From positions 1 through 64,000 of the forward strand of contig QQVP01000037.1 in the NCBI GenBank assembly GCA_003389215.1: a stretch of DNA of 64,000 nucleotides, written 5' to 3'. Below the pieces are notes generated by a model. The model saw only the letters and a list, made by a program, of their open reading frames with translations. It searched no databases and had not been told where the DNA came from. Source of the DNA: Planctomycetota bacterium (GTDB taxonomy: Bacteria; Planctomycetota; Planctomycetia; Pirellulales; UBA7805). Below are positions 42,185 through 50,907 of this stretch, one piece after another. The translations under genes and the position numbers were made by a program. Numbering within the stretch: position 1 is the first letter of the stretch; each line of letters starts with the position of its first letter.

Positions 42185-43066
42185 ATGTCGCACCGCCTCG
42201 ATGAAATTCAACGCTGGATGCAGGCGGTGATCACGCACGCCGGGGGGATCGTGCCGGGCATCGAATCGCCACAGGCGCGTGGCGAGATCGATGTCGATAC
42301 CGCGCGGGTCGAGGAAGTAATCGCCCGTTCGGAGGCCCTTTCGAGCGTCGAGCGTCTGGGAGTCTACGGCAATGCCTATTTCGCACGGCTTCTGGAGTGT
42401 ATGGGGGAGAGCTTTCCCTGTCTGGTCCAGGCATTGGGCGAGGAGACGTTCGATGAGTTCGCCTTCGGCTACCTGCAGACGTACCCGTCGACCAGCTACA
42501 CACTCAATCACCTGGCCGACCGATTTCCCGACTACTTGCGGGAAACACGTCCGGATACGGGCGAACTTGGCGGCGGCGAGGTGGGCTGGCCCGACTTCAT
42601 CATCGACCTGGCGACCCTAGAGCTGACGTTCGAGAAGGTCTTCGACGGGCCTGGCTTCGAGCACGCTTCCATCCTGGAAGCGGACGATTTGGCCGCGGTT
42701 GCTCCCGAAGTCTGGCCGCAGGTGCGTTTGCGGCCCGTTCCCTGCTTAAGGCTGTTGGCCTTCCACTTTCCCGTGAACGCGTACTTCACCGCGTTCCGAC
42801 GCGAGGAAGAGCCGGAGATCCCCGGACCGCACCGCGAGTTCGTCGCGATTACCCGCCGCGACTACGTCGTCCGCCGCTTCAATCTCTCGCCGGCCCAGTT
42901 CGCGCTGTTGGGCAAGCTCATCGAGGGTGCCCAGGTGGGCGAGGCGATCGAAGCCGCCGCCGAGGCCTTCACGGGGACCGTGGAAGAGCTGGCGGACGGG
43001 CTCCGCCAGTGGTTTGGCGAATGGGCGGCCGCCGGTTTCTTCGAGTCGCTCGAGTTGCCCGACTGA
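42185..43066 (+). CDS. DUF2063 partner protein, BufC-like
   Basis: A 293-residue soluble protein. The N-terminal domain (about 1-125) has the DUF2063 pattern: LDEIQRWMQAVI, ERLGVYGNAYFARLLECMGE, SFPCLVQALGEETFDEFAFG and YPSTSYTLNHLADRFPDYL. The C-terminal half continues as in BufC/HvfC-type proteins, ending in a helical region (ALLGKLIEGAQVGEAIEAAA). DUF2063 proteins (MbnC/BufC type) bind the MNIO enzyme and are needed for peptide modification (family knowledge). It starts 54 bp after the MNIO gene, so the two form one unit. The downstream gene is convergent, so the cluster ends here. Confidence 0.85.
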   Translation: MSHRLDEIQRWMQAVITHAGGIVPGIESPQARGEIDVDTARVEEVIARSEALSSVERLGVYGNAYFARLLECMGESFPCLVQALGEETFDEFAFGYLQTYPSTSYTLNHLADRFPDYLRETRPDTGELGGGEVGWPDFIIDLATLELTFEKVFDGPGFEHASILEADDLAAVAPEVWPQVRLRPVPCLRLLAFHFPVNAYFTAFRREEEPEIPGPHREFVAITRRDYVVRRFNLSPAQFALLGKLIEGAQVGEAIEAAAEAFTGTVEELADGLRQWFGEWAAAGFFESLELPD

Positions 43067-43101
43067 AGGGCCATCGGAACGACGCGGGCAGCGGCCGTCA
43101 C

Positions 43102-44106
43102 CTAGTTGACGATGTAGTCGTGGACGCTGCCGTCGGCGACTTCGTCGATCGACTTCGACCAGACGACTTGCATGTCCGCATCCAGGATCTCGACCACCGC
43201 ATCGGCCAGTCGTTCCCCACAGCAATCCTTGCGGTTGTAGATGCGGATGCGGCCGATGTCCTTCACGCCGCCGAGGTCGACCATCCAGTAGGGATTGTCT
43301 TCCAGCTGGCTGTGGCTGACCGAACCGTCTTTGAAGTTCTGGCTCTTGTCGCCGTCGGCAGCCCGCGAGGCCTTCGCAGTGAAGTGCGTCGAACTCTGCG
43401 AGGCGTTGCCGTTGCGCTGCAGGGGCTGACCGTCGCCGGTCTGGAGGACCTCGACTTCCGCCAGGTTCAAGATCCGGTCGTAGCCGGTGACGCGCACCCG
43501 CACGTACTGCCCCTTGGCGAGCGTCTTCGTGGGTGGGGCGTTCTCGGCGGCAAAGCGGTCGATCGGATTCTCGCCGGGGATACCAATCACCTTTAGCTCC
43601 GGCAACGCTTCGACCAACTTGGCAACGCCCGCGGGCGTCACGTTCGTCTGCCACACGTAGAGCTTCTTCAGGTTCTTCAAGCCGGCTAGATGCTCGAGAC
43701 CCGCGTCGCTGATCGGCGTGCCGTAGAGATTCAGGTACTCCAGACTCTCGAGGCCGGCGAGGTGGGCCAGACCGGCGTCGGAGATCTGCGTACGTTCCAG
43801 GTGCAACCGCTTCAGGCTCGTCAGACCGGCAAGATGTTGCAGCCCGGCACCGGTGATCTTGGTGTCCTTCAGATGAAGCCAGACGAGGTTTTTCAGGGCC
43901 GCCAGGTGGACCAACCCGTCATCGCCGACATCGGTACCGCTGAGATGGAAGTCGACCTCACGCCAGTCGGTATCCGCCGACACACCGCGAACGCTGCCAC
44001 CGAGTTCCCGAATCGCCTTGATGGCTTCGTCCTCATTGGCGGCGGCTGCTCCACCCATAAGGCCCATTCCTACCAACAATCCCGCCAACGCGATCGACAA
44101 CTTCAT
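43102..44106 (-). CDS. secreted LRR protein with C-terminal discoidin-like domain
   Basis: A 334-residue protein with a signal peptide (MKLSIALAGLLVGMGLMGGA). Residues about 55-185 form leucine-rich repeats of about 24 residues (for example GLAHLAGLESLEYLNLYGTP, repeated with ISDAGL). Residues about 200-334 resemble an F5/8 type C/fucolectin-like carbohydrate-binding domain: GYDRILNLAEVEV, the SRAADGDKSQNF loop, and YWMVDLGGVKDIGRIRIYNR. It may bind carbohydrate on the cell surface. It is convergent with the bufferin-like cluster and divergent from the DUF1080 gene, and is not part of either. Confidence 0.82.
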   Translation of the reverse strand: MKLSIALAGLLVGMGLMGGAAAANEDEAIKAIRELGGSVRGVSADTDWREVDFHLSGTDVGDDGLVHLAALKNLVWLHLKDTKITGAGLQHLAGLTSLKRLHLERTQISDAGLAHLAGLESLEYLNLYGTPISDAGLEHLAGLKNLKKLYVWQTNVTPAGVAKLVEALPELKVIGIPGENPIDRFAAENAPPTKTLAKGQYVRVRVTGYDRILNLAEVEVLQTGDGQPLQRNGNASQSSTHFTAKASRAADGDKSQNFKDGSVSHSQLEDNPYWMVDLGGVKDIGRIRIYNRKDCCGERLADAVVEILDADMQVVWSKSIDEVADGSVHDYIVN

Positions 44107-44176
44107 TGCTCCGAGCTCCTCGCAGACCTACGTGATTGGACCACCTCGCGGGACGATTCCTGCCAGGCTGCCTACT

Positions 44177-44204
44177 ATTATGCCCACCCCATCTGCGGAT
44201 GCAA
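44177..44204 (-). promoter_or_regulatory. promoter of the LRR/discoidin gene
   Basis: On the minus strand, TTGCAT (44204-44199), a 16-base spacer and CATAAT (44182-44177), about 70 bases upstream of the ATG at 44106. The 264 bp divergent gap also must hold the promoter of the gene at 44371, which I could not place. Confidence 0.4.
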
Positions 44205-44370
44205 CGTTTGCCCCTGCCAGCGAAATCCGAGCCCGCGACGAGCACCCCGCCGCACGTTGATTCCGCCCGGCGGAAGCGGCATACTGACTCGTTCCAGAAT
44301 CCTTCCGTCGCGTCGTCCGCGAAGCTCCCCGGCGACGTCGTCTTCCGCCCCCTTGCCCGGAGTTTCCAAT

Positions 44371-46038
44371 ATGTCGCGGCCCGATCGGTCGATTGCTATC
44401 CCCTTCTTTTTCCTGGTCGCGGTCCTGTCGGTGGTGGTCTACGTGACCGTGACGAGAGAGCCGGGCGCCCCGTCTGCCGATGGCGAGGCCGAGTCCCCGC
44501 AGGCGTCTGCCGATGGCGAGGCCAAGAAGCCACCGCCGCCAGCGATGCCCAAGCAGGTCGATATCGGGGCCACGCCAGATGACGACGAAACGGGCTTTGT
44601 TTCGATCTTCAATGGGCAGGATCTGACGGGCTGGGAAGGCGACGAGCGGTTCTGGTCGGTCGAGGACGGCGTTATCGTGGGCCAGTCGACCCCCGATAAT
44701 TTGGTCAAGGTAAACACGTTCTTGATCTGGCGAGACGGCGTCGAGGTTGACGACTTCGAGCTGCGGTTCTCCTATCGCGTCGACGGGAACTCCGGGGTTC
44801 AGTATCGCAGCGAAGAGTTCGGTAACTATCGGGTCCGCGGTTACCAGGCCGACTTCGAATCGGGGGATGCCTACGCCGGCATTCTCTACGACGAAGGTAC
44901 CGGCCGCGGTGCGCTTGCCCTGCGCGGACAGCGGACCTTCATCAACGAGGAAGGCCGCTGGAATCAGGAGGGATTTGCTTCGCCTGAGAAGCTGGGAGAG
45001 TTCATCAAGAAAGACGACTGGAACGACTATACGATCATCGCCATCGGCGACCGCTTTATCCATAAGATCAACGGCGTGCGGATGTCGGAAGTTATCGATC
45101 GTCAGCGGGACAAGGCAAAGCGATCTGGGATCCTGGCGATCCAGATGCACTCCGGGCCGGCTATGAAGGTCGAGGTCAAGAATCTGCGCATCAAACGCCG
45201 CCGCCTGGCCGACGCCAAGAAGATCGTGCTTGTCGCCGGAGGTCCCAGCCACGGTTACGGCGCCCACGAGCACAACGCGGGCGTGAAGCTCTTGGTGAAG
45301 CGACTGAACGCGATTCCCGGCATCCACGCGGTCGGCTACCACCACAACGGCTGGCCGCGCGATGTCACCGCCTTCGACAACGCCGATGCGATCTTCCTCT
45401 ACATGGACGGCGGCGACTCGCATCCCGTCAGCGAGCACATCGAGCAAGTCGAGAAGCTGACGCGACGTGGTGTCGGTTTGATGTGCCTGCACTACGCGGT
45501 GCACGTATCGCCGGGCGTTCCGGGCGAGCACTTCAAGAAGTGGCTGGGCGGATACTACGAGACGGGCTGGTCGACCAACCCGCATTGGGACGCCACCGTC
45601 GAACTCAACACGGCGCATCCGGTGAGTCGCGGGATCGAGCCCTTTCAGCTCCGCGACGAATGGTACTTCAACATGCGCTTCCGCGAGGGGATGCAGGGCG
45701 TCGTGCCGGTGCTATCCGCCAAGCCCGACAAAGCCACCCGCGAGGGCCCGCGCGCCAGCGGTCTTTCGCACATTCAGGAGGCGGAAGGCCGCGTCGAGCA
45801 TATCATGTGGGCGGTCGATCGTATCGACGGCGGCCGCGGCGTCGGCTGCACGGGCGGACACGTCCATAGCAACTGGCAACACGACGGCTTTCGCAATCTG
45901 ATTCTCAACGCCTTGGTCTGGGTGGCCGGTGGCGAAGTCGCCGAAAACGGCGTGCAGTCGGAGCCGGTTTCCCAAGACGAGATCGACGCCAACCAAGACT
46001 ATCCGAAACCCGAGCCGGAGCCCCAACCCGAGGCCTAG
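44371..46038 (+). CDS. DUF1080 (3-keto-disaccharide hydrolase-like) and ThuA-like fusion
   Basis: A 555-residue protein anchored by an N-terminal helix (IAIPFFFLVAVLSVVVYVTV). A Pro/Glu linker includes a duplicated SADGEA unit encoded by a 19 bp direct repeat. The DUF1080 domain (about 65-275) has FVSIFNGQDLTGWEGDERFW and GNSGVQYRSEE; members are concanavalin-like 3-keto-disaccharide hydrolases. The ThuA-like glutamine-amidotransferase-fold domain (about 285-530) has VAGGPSHGYGAHEHNAG, GVGLMCLHYAVH and GGRGVGCTGGHVHSNW. The pairing suggests handling of keto-sugars outside the cytoplasmic membrane. ATG 44371 with GGAG upstream is preferred over earlier in-frame starts, which precede the hydrophobic anchor by over 200 residues. 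Confidence 0.87.
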   Translation: MSRPDRSIAIPFFFLVAVLSVVVYVTVTREPGAPSADGEAESPQASADGEAKKPPPPAMPKQVDIGATPDDDETGFVSIFNGQDLTGWEGDERFWSVEDGVIVGQSTPDNLVKVNTFLIWRDGVEVDDFELRFSYRVDGNSGVQYRSEEFGNYRVRGYQADFESGDAYAGILYDEGTGRGALALRGQRTFINEEGRWNQEGFASPEKLGEFIKKDDWNDYTIIAIGDRFIHKINGVRMSEVIDRQRDKAKRSGILAIQMHSGPAMKVEVKNLRIKRRRLADAKKIVLVAGGPSHGYGAHEHNAGVKLLVKRLNAIPGIHAVGYHHNGWPRDVTAFDNADAIFLYMDGGDSHPVSEHIEQVEKLTRRGVGLMCLHYAVHVSPGVPGEHFKKWLGGYYETGWSTNPHWDATVELNTAHPVSRGIEPFQLRDEWYFNMRFREGMQGVVPVLSAKPDKATREGPRASGLSHIQEAEGRVEHIMWAVDRIDGGRGVGCTGGHVHSNWQHDGFRNLILNALVWVAGGEVAENGVQSEPVSQDEIDANQDYPKPEPEPQPEA

Positions 46039-46096
46039 CGTTGTCTTCGCGCTGGCGACGGGCAGACGGCCGAGCTATTTCACGAGAGGACCGAGA

Positions 46097-47479
46097 ATGA
46101 TGTCCCAGTTTGTTCATTCGCTTCGCCCTGTCCGCCGTTGTGTCATCGCAGGTCTGGGACTGACGATCCTGCTCGCTGCCCTTGCCGCCGCGGAGGCGGC
46201 CGACTGGCGCTCGTGGCGCGGTCCGGAGAATAAGGGCGTGACGCTGGAAGCCGACTTGCCGCTCAGCTGGGGCACGACGGAGAACGTGGCCTGGCGGGTC
46301 GATCTACCCGATCGTGGCAATTCCACGCCGATCGTCGTCGGAGACTTGGTTATCGTGACGCAGTCCGTCGAAGAGACGAAGCGTCGCGAGGTCATCGCCT
46401 TCGATGCTGAAAACGGCACGGAGCGTTGGCGGTCGGGCATCCGCTACGAAGAGTCGGAGGCCTCGCACCGCGACAATCCATTTTGCGCCCCTTCGCCGGT
46501 GTCGGACGGCGAGCGGGTCTATGTCTGGTTCGGTTCGGCCGGCTTCTACTGCTACGACCTTGGTGGTCGCGAGCTGTGGAAGCGCGATCTGGGCAAGCAG
46601 CAACACATGTGGGGCTACGCGGCCTCGCCGGTGCTCTACAAGGATCTCTGTATTCTCAGCTTCGGGCCGGGCGTACGCGAGTTTCTCATCGCCATGGACA
46701 AACGCAGCGGAGACACGGTTTGGAAGCATGAAGGGCTGACCGATGCCGAAGAAGCCGAGATCACGATCGAAGGCACCAACGGGAACGCCGGTCGCCGCGG
46801 ACGAGAAGAGACCGAGACGGACGAGGAGAGTGGATCTCTGCCACGCGCCGACGCGCAGCGCGGCGCCTGGGGCACCCCGATCGTTGTTCGCCACGCCGGG
46901 CGCGACGAGCTAGTTGTCAGTTATCCTCGCCGCCTGGTCAGCTACGATCCGGCGAGCGGCGATGAGATTTGGACCTGTCGCGGCCTCGGCCCCTTGGTCT
47001 ACAGCTCGCCGATTGCCGGCGACGGCGTGGTAGTGATCCTGGGTGGCTACTATGGCGCCTCGATGGGCGTTCGCTTGGGCGGACGCGGCGACGTGACCGA
47101 AACCCACCGCATCTGGCACACGCCCCGCAGCACCAAGACCTGGCTTAGTTCGGGAGTCATTTATCAAGGACACATCTACGTGCTCGACATGCAGGGCATC
47201 GCGCATTGTCTCGATCTCTCCAGCGGCGAGCCGGTCTGGAGCGAGCGGCTACGCGGCGAGGGTGGAAACAACGCGTCCTGGTCATCGCTGATTCGCGCCG
47301 GCGAGTTGATCTACGCCACGAATCGTTCGGGCGACACCTTTGTGTTTCGCGCCGCACCCGAATTCGAACTGCTGCATACCAACTCGGTCGGCGAGATGAG
47401 CGACGCCTCGCTCGTTCCCGCGGATGGGCGCTTCTACTATCGCACGAACGACGCCCTGTGGTGCCTCGGCGAGCGGTAG
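46097..47479 (+). CDS. secreted PQQ-binding-like beta-propeller protein
   Basis: A 460-residue protein with a signal peptide (about 8-33, ending AAAEAAD) and a WD-like PQQ propeller: WRSWRGPENKGVTL, GDLVIVTQSVEETKRREVIA, CAPSPVSDGERVYVWFGSAG, then repeated blades such as SSGVIYQGHIYVLDMQGIAH. It resembles planctomycete BamB-like quinoprotein homologues, which may bind PQQ or act as scaffolds; no catalytic residues can be confirmed. ATG 46097 has GAGAGGA six bases upstream. It lies 58 bp after the DUF1080-ThuA gene on the same strand, so the two may be co-transcribed. Confidence 0.85.
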   Translation: MMSQFVHSLRPVRRCVIAGLGLTILLAALAAAEAADWRSWRGPENKGVTLEADLPLSWGTTENVAWRVDLPDRGNSTPIVVGDLVIVTQSVEETKRREVIAFDAENGTERWRSGIRYEESEASHRDNPFCAPSPVSDGERVYVWFGSAGFYCYDLGGRELWKRDLGKQQHMWGYAASPVLYKDLCILSFGPGVREFLIAMDKRSGDTVWKHEGLTDAEEAEITIEGTNGNAGRRGREETETDEESGSLPRADAQRGAWGTPIVVRHAGRDELVVSYPRRLVSYDPASGDEIWTCRGLGPLVYSSPIAGDGVVVILGGYYGASMGVRLGGRGDVTETHRIWHTPRSTKTWLSSGVIYQGHIYVLDMQGIAHCLDLSSGEPVWSERLRGEGGNNASWSSLIRAGELIYATNRSGDTFVFRAAPEFELLHTNSVGEMSDASLVPADGRFYYRTNDALWCLGER

Positions 47480-47784
47480 TGTTGGCTCCGAGTAACGTCT
47501 TGCGTCCATTGAGACACGCCGGCCTAGCGGCGGCGGTCGACATGTCGGTGATTTATCGGCAGCTTCGATGACCGCTGGCAAGTCACGGTGCGGTGGACTC
47601 CGAGGTTGCATTCGGGACGCGGCAGGAGCGGCACTGCCAGCGAGTCGACAGGCCGATATCCTCGGCAATATCGCCGCATTTCCGCTCGCTCGACGGCCAG
47701 GTAACCGGGCCAGCCGCCCGCGGGTATAAGCTGGTGAGTTCCCACGGTTCTTGATCCTGTACGGCTCATCCCCGAGGTTTCCAA

Positions 47785-48792
47785 ATGCGTCTACGAAACA
47801 CCCTCTGCCCGGTATTGCTGCTGGCTTGTTTGACCGCCGGTATCACGTTTGCGGCGCCACTCGATACGGAGAGGGTGCCGGCCGATGTCAAGTGGCTCGT
47901 GCATATCGATTTCGATGCCCTCCGCGACTCGGAGATGGGACAGAAACTGGCCGGTCCGTTTCTCTCCCATCGCGGTCCGGGCGCAAAGATCAGAAAGCTC
48001 CAGCAAGAGCTCGGCATCGATCTGACCGCCGATTTGCATAGTGTCACGCTCTACGACACGCGATTTCAACGGCATCACGGCTTGATGCAGATTCGCACCG
48101 ACAATCTCGACCAGGGCCGCTTGCTCTCGAAGCTGCGCGAGAAACATCCCGAGGCGGCGGCGACGGAGTATCGCGGACACGCGATTCACACCTGGGTGGT
48201 CGGCGAGGGGAGGAAGTTCGCTCACGAGATGTCGGGCTGCTTTCACGGCGAAGACACTCTGCTGCTCTCTCGCGACACCGACGTGCTCAAACGGACGATC
48301 GAAGTGCTGGACGGTGCTGGAGAGAGTCTACCGGTCGATGCCGAGCTGGCGGCCGCCACCGTGGGCGGGACCATTCTCAGCATGAACGTCAACGGCATGG
48401 TGCCGCGTGAGTTTCCCTTCCGCTCGCCGGTGATGCGGCAGACCAAGCGCCTCTTCATGACGGTAGGAGAAAGCGAAGGCGAGGTTCGCATGCGGGCTCA
48501 CCTCGAAGCGAACTCGAGCGATACCGCGGAGAACCTGGCCACCGTCGTCGAGGGATTTCGCGCCATGGGCATGCTCCGTCACGGCGATGACGAGACGGGT
48601 AAACGGGTGTTCGATGGACTGACCGTTGAGGTCGACGGGGCGACCGTCGAGGCCAACTGGATCATGACGCCGGAAGACGCCGAGAAAGTCGTCGACACGA
48701 TGAAGAAGGAGCACGAGAAACACCGCGAGATGCGTCGCGAGCGGATGGAGCGGCGTCGAGAAATGATGAAGGCAAAGCGAGAAAAGTCGTAG
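47785..48792 (+). CDS. secreted protein of unknown function in a sigma-factor operon
   Basis: A 335-residue protein with a signal peptide (MRLRNTLCPVLLLACLTAG). The mature part starts VPADVKWLVHIDFDALRDSE, a block I recall from unnamed planctomycete exported proteins, and ends in a highly charged helix (HREMRRERMERRREMMKAKR). No catalytic motif is recognised. It is the first of three closely spaced genes: an ECF sigma factor starts 33 bp later and a membrane anti-sigma-like protein follows, so it may be the target or sensor of that pathway (inference). The 305 bp gap before it shows no clear promoter. Confidence 0.72.
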   Translation: MRLRNTLCPVLLLACLTAGITFAAPLDTERVPADVKWLVHIDFDALRDSEMGQKLAGPFLSHRGPGAKIRKLQQELGIDLTADLHSVTLYDTRFQRHHGLMQIRTDNLDQGRLLSKLREKHPEAAATEYRGHAIHTWVVGEGRKFAHEMSGCFHGEDTLLLSRDTDVLKRTIEVLDGAGESLPVDAELAAATVGGTILSMNVNGMVPREFPFRSPVMRQTKRLFMTVGESEGEVRMRAHLEANSSDTAENLATVVEGFRAMGMLRHGDDETGKRVFDGLTVEVDGATVEANWIMTPEDAEKVVDTMKKEHEKHREMRRERMERRREMMKAKREKS

Positions 48793-48825
48793 TTCTTACC
48801 TTTACGCCTTTGGCAGGTAGCCGTC

Positions 48826-49491
48826 GTGGCAGAAAGTTCCAACTCGACGAGCCGATCGCCCAGCGACGAGCAGCTGGCCGTGCGCGCGGCGAGTGGCTGT
48901 CTCGAGAGCTTTGAAACGTTGGTGGCCAGGTTCCAGGTTCCCCTGCTTCATTTCCTGCAGCACCGAGTGGGGCGACGCGAAGACGCGGAGGATCTGATTC
49001 AGGAGGCGTTCTTGCGGGCATATCGCAACCTGGATCGTTACCAGACCAAATGGCGGTTCAGTACCTGGTTGTTCACGATTGCCCACCGCCTGGCGATCAA
49101 TGCCTATCGGAGCGACAGCCGCAAACAAGAGACGGCCGCCGCGGAAGGGACGCTGGAAAAGGCCGAGTCGGCGGTGCTGGGGCCCGAGCAGCAGGCCACC
49201 CGCGCCGACGAAGGCCGGAAGCTCTGGGCGGTTGCGGCGGCCGAGTTGGGCGAACCGAAGTTCACGGCCGTGTGGCTCTACTATGCCGAGGCAATGACGG
49301 TGAGCCAAATCGCGGAAGTCCTGGAGCGAACGCCGGGCGCGATCAAGACGATGCTGCTACGTGCCCGTCGTCAGCTCGTTCCGGTGTTGCGGGGTCGTTG
49401 GTCGGAGTACGCCGCCGCAGGGTCGCCGTCGGGAAACGGCGCGGCACATGACAAGAATCGGAGTGCGTTGGATACGGGAGTACGAAGATGA
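48826..49491 (+). CDS. ECF sigma factor
   Basis: A 221-residue sigma factor. Region 2: ESFETLVARFQVPLLHFLQH, DLIQEAFLRAYRNLDRYQ and FSTWLFTIAHRLAINAYRS. Region 4: EPKFTAVWLYYAEAMTVSQI and TPGAIKTMLLRARRQLVPVL. Start is GTG at 48826. The stop overlaps the next ATG (ATGA, 49488-49491), so translation of the anti-sigma-like protein is coupled. It is a third ECF factor in this window and is not close in sequence to the other two by eye. Confidence 0.92.
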   Translation: MAESSNSTSRSPSDEQLAVRAASGCLESFETLVARFQVPLLHFLQHRVGRREDAEDLIQEAFLRAYRNLDRYQTKWRFSTWLFTIAHRLAINAYRSDSRKQETAAAEGTLEKAESAVLGPEQQATRADEGRKLWAVAAAELGEPKFTAVWLYYAEAMTVSQIAEVLERTPGAIKTMLLRARRQLVPVLRGRWSEYAAAGSPSGNGAAHDKNRSALDTGVRR

Positions 49492-50045
49492 ATGAAGAAC
49501 AGACGACCGCCGAAGAACAAAGGCTCGAAGACAGCCTGCGTCGGGCGTCGGATCAGACCCGTCCCGAGTTCTCGCGGGAGTTGCATGAGCGCATCATGGC
49601 TTCCGTGCGCGACGAAGTCCGCGTTGCCGAAGGCCGGGTGATCGCCGAACCGGCACGAACGTCGATGCGATTGATGGTAGGTCGCCTGCTGGTCGCCGCT
49701 GCGAGCATCGTCGTGGTGCTGTTTGGCATCAGCCGTCTGGCGCCCGACGGACCCGCTGGAGATTTCGTCGACGCAGGCGGTGTGACCGTCGATTCAGGTG
49801 AGACGGCCATCACGCAGCTTGACGGAGCCGCGGCGATCGACACCTTTTGGCAGGCGGCCGAGCAGATTCTGGTTTCGGCGTCGGGAGAGGGACTCGATCG
49901 AGTGGCTGACGAGGTCGCCGTCGCGGATCCGTCCGCAGGAAACAACTGGGACGATCTCACGCACGATGTGGCGATGCTGGCCGACGCCTTCTTCGAGCCC
50001 TTTGGTGGCGACCCCATCCTCGAGACGGAAGTCGAGGTTCAGTAG
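49488..50045 (+). CDS. anti-sigma-like single-pass membrane protein
   Basis: A 185-residue protein. A charged cytoplasmic N-terminus (MNEEQTTAEEQRLEDSLRRA, with SRELHERIMASVRDEVR) leads to one transmembrane helix (about 61-80, LMVGRLLVAAASIVVVLFGI) and an acidic periplasmic region. This layout and the ATGA overlap with the ECF sigma gene support an anti-sigma role, but no HxxxCxxC zinc motif is present. Its release could involve an intramembrane protease such as the S2P-like one at 12 kb (speculative). Confidence 0.72.
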   Translation: MNEEQTTAEEQRLEDSLRRASDQTRPEFSRELHERIMASVRDEVRVAEGRVIAEPARTSMRLMVGRLLVAAASIVVVLFGISRLAPDGPAGDFVDAGGVTVDSGETAITQLDGAAAIDTFWQAAEQILVSASGEGLDRVADEVAVADPSAGNNWDDLTHDVAMLADAFFEPFGGDPILETEVEVQ

Positions 50046-50086
50046 CTCTGACCCAGCGACGACGCGACAGGGAAATGAGAAGTGCC

Positions 50087-50839
50087 CTAACGCGTGACTT
50101 GCATCGAGAGGCCGCCATCGATTGTGATCGACTCGCCGGTGAGATAGTCGTTCTGAATCAGCAGCAGGCACGCCTCGGCGACCTGCTCCGACGTGCCTTC
50201 GCGGTGCAGCGGGATCCGATTCTTCAGATTGTGCTCGCGTTGCTCGGGCGACATCTTGTCGTGAAAGCGGGTGCGGATCACACCCGGTTCGAGACAGTTC
50301 ACACGGAGGTTGTCGTCGGCCAGATCCCGGGCCAGCATTCGCGTGAACTGGGAGATGGCCCCTTTGGCCGTTCCGTAGGCGATCGCGCCGGCGCAGCCGC
50401 GAATGCCGGCGACCGACGAGATCAGGATGATCGCCCCTTCTCGATTCTGCTTCAGCCACGGCAACGCCTGGCGGCAGAGATGATAGGCCCCGTGGACGTG
50501 AACGTCGAACGTGGCGTACCACTGCTCGGGCGACACATCTTCGATGCGGCCGAAAGACGGGCCGCCCGCCGAGTGAACCACCACGTCGAGGCCACCCAGA
50601 AACTGGGCCGACTCGTCCACACAACGGGCCACTTCGTCGCCTTGTGCCAGGTCCGCCGTCACGACCTGGCCACGACGCCCGGTCGCCACGATTTGGTCGC
50701 GTACGTCCTGGGCCGCCTCGTCGGCGTGACGGGCATTGATAACCACGTGGGCCCCTGATCGGGCCAACGCGACGGCGATCGCGGCCCCGATGCCGCGAGA
50801 TCCTCCGGTGACCAACGCTCGTTTTCCCGTCAATTCCAT
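50087..50839 (-). CDS. short-chain dehydrogenase/reductase
   Basis: A 250-residue classical SDR. Features are VTGGSRGIGAAIA (NAD(P)-binding, about 10-22), the VVHSAGG loop, SSVAGIRG, catalytic AYGTAKGAIS (YxxxK, Tyr at about 154) and the ending GESITIDGGLS. It resembles FabG and glucose/3-oxoacyl reductases; the true substrate is not clear. It is convergent with the anti-sigma-like gene and 68 bp downstream of the DUF1501 gene on the same strand. Confidence 0.9.
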   Translation of the reverse strand: MELTGKRALVTGGSRGIGAAIAVALARSGAHVVINARHADEAAQDVRDQIVATGRRGQVVTADLAQGDEVARCVDESAQFLGGLDVVVHSAGGPSFGRIEDVSPEQWYATFDVHVHGAYHLCRQALPWLKQNREGAIILISSVAGIRGCAGAIAYGTAKGAISQFTRMLARDLADDNLRVNCLEPGVIRTRFHDKMSPEQREHNLKNRIPLHREGTSEQVAEACLLLIQNDYLTGESITIDGGLSMQVTR

Positions 50840-50907
50840 TTCGGTGTCGCCTCCTCAGTGTTTACGTGGTCGTCGCTGTTGGTGTCGCTGGCCGAGAAAG
50901 TGCCGCA

